Of a stretch of DNA of 6,264 nt, positions 5,577-6,264 are shown piece by piece; the stretch's first letter is position 1; the number at the start of each line of letters is the position of its first letter. The notes beneath the pieces were generated by a model. That model made no database searches. It was not told the DNA's origin and worked only from the letters and a program-made list of their open reading frames with translations. The DNA is taken from the NCBI GenBank assembly GCA_029260675.1, contig JAJDCV010000066.1:1-6264 (forward strand), written 5' to 3'. This DNA comes from Phycisphaeraceae bacterium (lineage in GTDB: Bacteria > Planctomycetota > Phycisphaerae > Phycisphaerales > Phycisphaeraceae). The position numbers were made by a program, and so were the translations under genes.

Positions 5577-6264
5577 TCATACGGTGCTGCGCGGGGCACC
5601 GGACGATTGACGGATCACCAATTCAGCGCGGAGGGTCTCACTCTTGAGGGCATGCTCGTCGTCCCCCAGGTTCTTATAGACCCCGGATATGGCGGCGTGC
5701 CCCAGATGAGTCAGCGGCTGGCGTAGCGTGGTCAGCGGTGGCCAGAGGTGCGAGGCGCTGGGCGGGTCGTCCACACCCACCACCGAAAGCTGCTCCGGGA
5801 CCTTCAACCCGATCGTCGAAGCGGCCTGGTACACCTCCAGAGCCAGGTTATATCCACCGGCGAATACGGCGGTGAGCCCCTTCTCGCTGAGCATCCGGTT
5901 GAGCTTGAGTCTGTCGTCCGGCCTGAGACTGGTGCCCTGCATCTCTACGATCGGGCGGTCCTTCTCCTCGATCCCCAGGATTTTACACGCCTTGACAAAA
6001 CCCTTGTAAAGATCATCGTTGTCGATAAATTGGCAGCCGCCTATGAAACATCCGATCCGGCGGTGGCCCAGGTGATACAGGTGATTGACCGCCTTGGCGG
6101 CCAGGTCACGGTTGTCCGTATCGATCGACGGCACGTCCCCGTTGTCAGACCGTGCACCGACCACCATGAAAGGCAGCTTGTTCACGGCCCGGTCGAGCAT
6201 CGCGTCGAGTTGTTTTTCGGCGGGATCGATCAGCACATACGCATGGACGTCCTGACGGGTATCG
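5577..6264 (-). CDS. LacI/GalR-family transcriptional regulator (partial, N-terminus outside window)
   Basis: The frame is open from the right edge, so the first visible residues are DTRQDVHAYVLIDP. The GTG at 6236 is internal, not a start. The 228 visible residues cover most of the sugar-binding-protein-like effector domain of a family that is usually about 340 residues long. Family landmarks, numbered from the first visible residue, are DTDN (48-51), LGHRRIG (65-71), FAGGYN (134-139), VGVDD (162-166), LTTLRQP (177-183) and a terminal ELVIRQS (214-220). The helix-turn-helix domain would lie to the right of the window. Such proteins bind operator DNA as dimers and respond to a sugar or sugar phosphate. 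The gene lies upstream of, and in the same direction as, the symporter and ROK genes, so it probably controls them. FAGGYN replaces the more common Asn-Asp pair at that loop, so the ligand cannot be guessed. Confidence 0.9.
   Translation of the reverse strand, partial: DTRQDVHAYVLIDPAEKQLDAMLDRAVNKLPFMVVGARSDNGDVPSIDTDNRDLAAKAVNHLYHLGHRRIGCFIGGCQFIDNDDLYKGFVKACKILGIEEKDRPIVEMQGTSLRPDDRLKLNRMLSEKGLTAVFAGGYNLALEVYQAASTIGLKVPEQLSVVGVDDPPSASHLWPPLTTLRQPLTHLGHAAISGVYKNLGDDEHALKSETLRAELVIRQSSGAPRSTV

Noticed and set aside
5381..5599. Possible 72-codon minus-strand gene in the regulator-symporter gap
   Set aside because: It begins at a GTG inside the regulator's 3' end, has no recognised family or membrane feature, and its end runs through the AT-rich promoter-like patch. 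Nothing distinguishes it from chance.

Overview
The window looks like ordinary bacterial chromosome from a GC-rich organism (the genes are visibly GC-rich, with strong G/C preference at third codon positions). The gene content points to a planctomycete-type bacterium: a membrane-anchored FHA protein, a long SSS-family symporter beside a ROK protein, and a LacI-family regulator. I tentatively suggest Planctomycetota, possibly Phycisphaerae. This is inferred from gene style only; there is no rRNA or other marker in the window.

Left part (1-2420). One large plus-strand gene (162-2420) encodes an N-terminal FHA phosphothreonine-binding domain, one membrane span, a long helical region with a degenerate repeat of about 35 residues, a proline-rich linker and an unrecognised C-terminal domain. 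Its 5' region (44-161) holds an imperfect hairpin, an 11-bp direct repeat and an inverted copy of part of that repeat next to a good Shine-Dalgarno sequence. A divergent gene may begin at 43 and leave the window on the left, but only 14 codons are visible.

Right part (2463-6264). Three minus-strand genes read leftwards in the order LacI-family regulator (partial, enters from the right edge), sodium:solute symporter, ROK-family sugar kinase-like protein. They look like a small carbohydrate uptake unit: the regulator senses a ligand, the symporter imports a sugar or related solute with Na+, and the ROK protein would phosphorylate or sense it in the cytoplasm. The 279-bp gap between regulator and symporter contains an AT-rich promoter-like patch and a perfect 6-5-6 inverted repeat, a reasonable place for regulator control. 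The symporter and ROK genes are 57 bp apart and probably cotranscribed. The FHA gene and the sugar unit converge on a 42-bp gap with a small hairpin and are probably functionally unrelated.

The most notable points are the ROK protein, which has lost all three cysteines of the family zinc motif and the glutamate of the GExGH motif, and the repeat architecture and unknown C-terminal domain of the FHA protein. I see no CRISPR array, mobile element, tRNA or rRNA.
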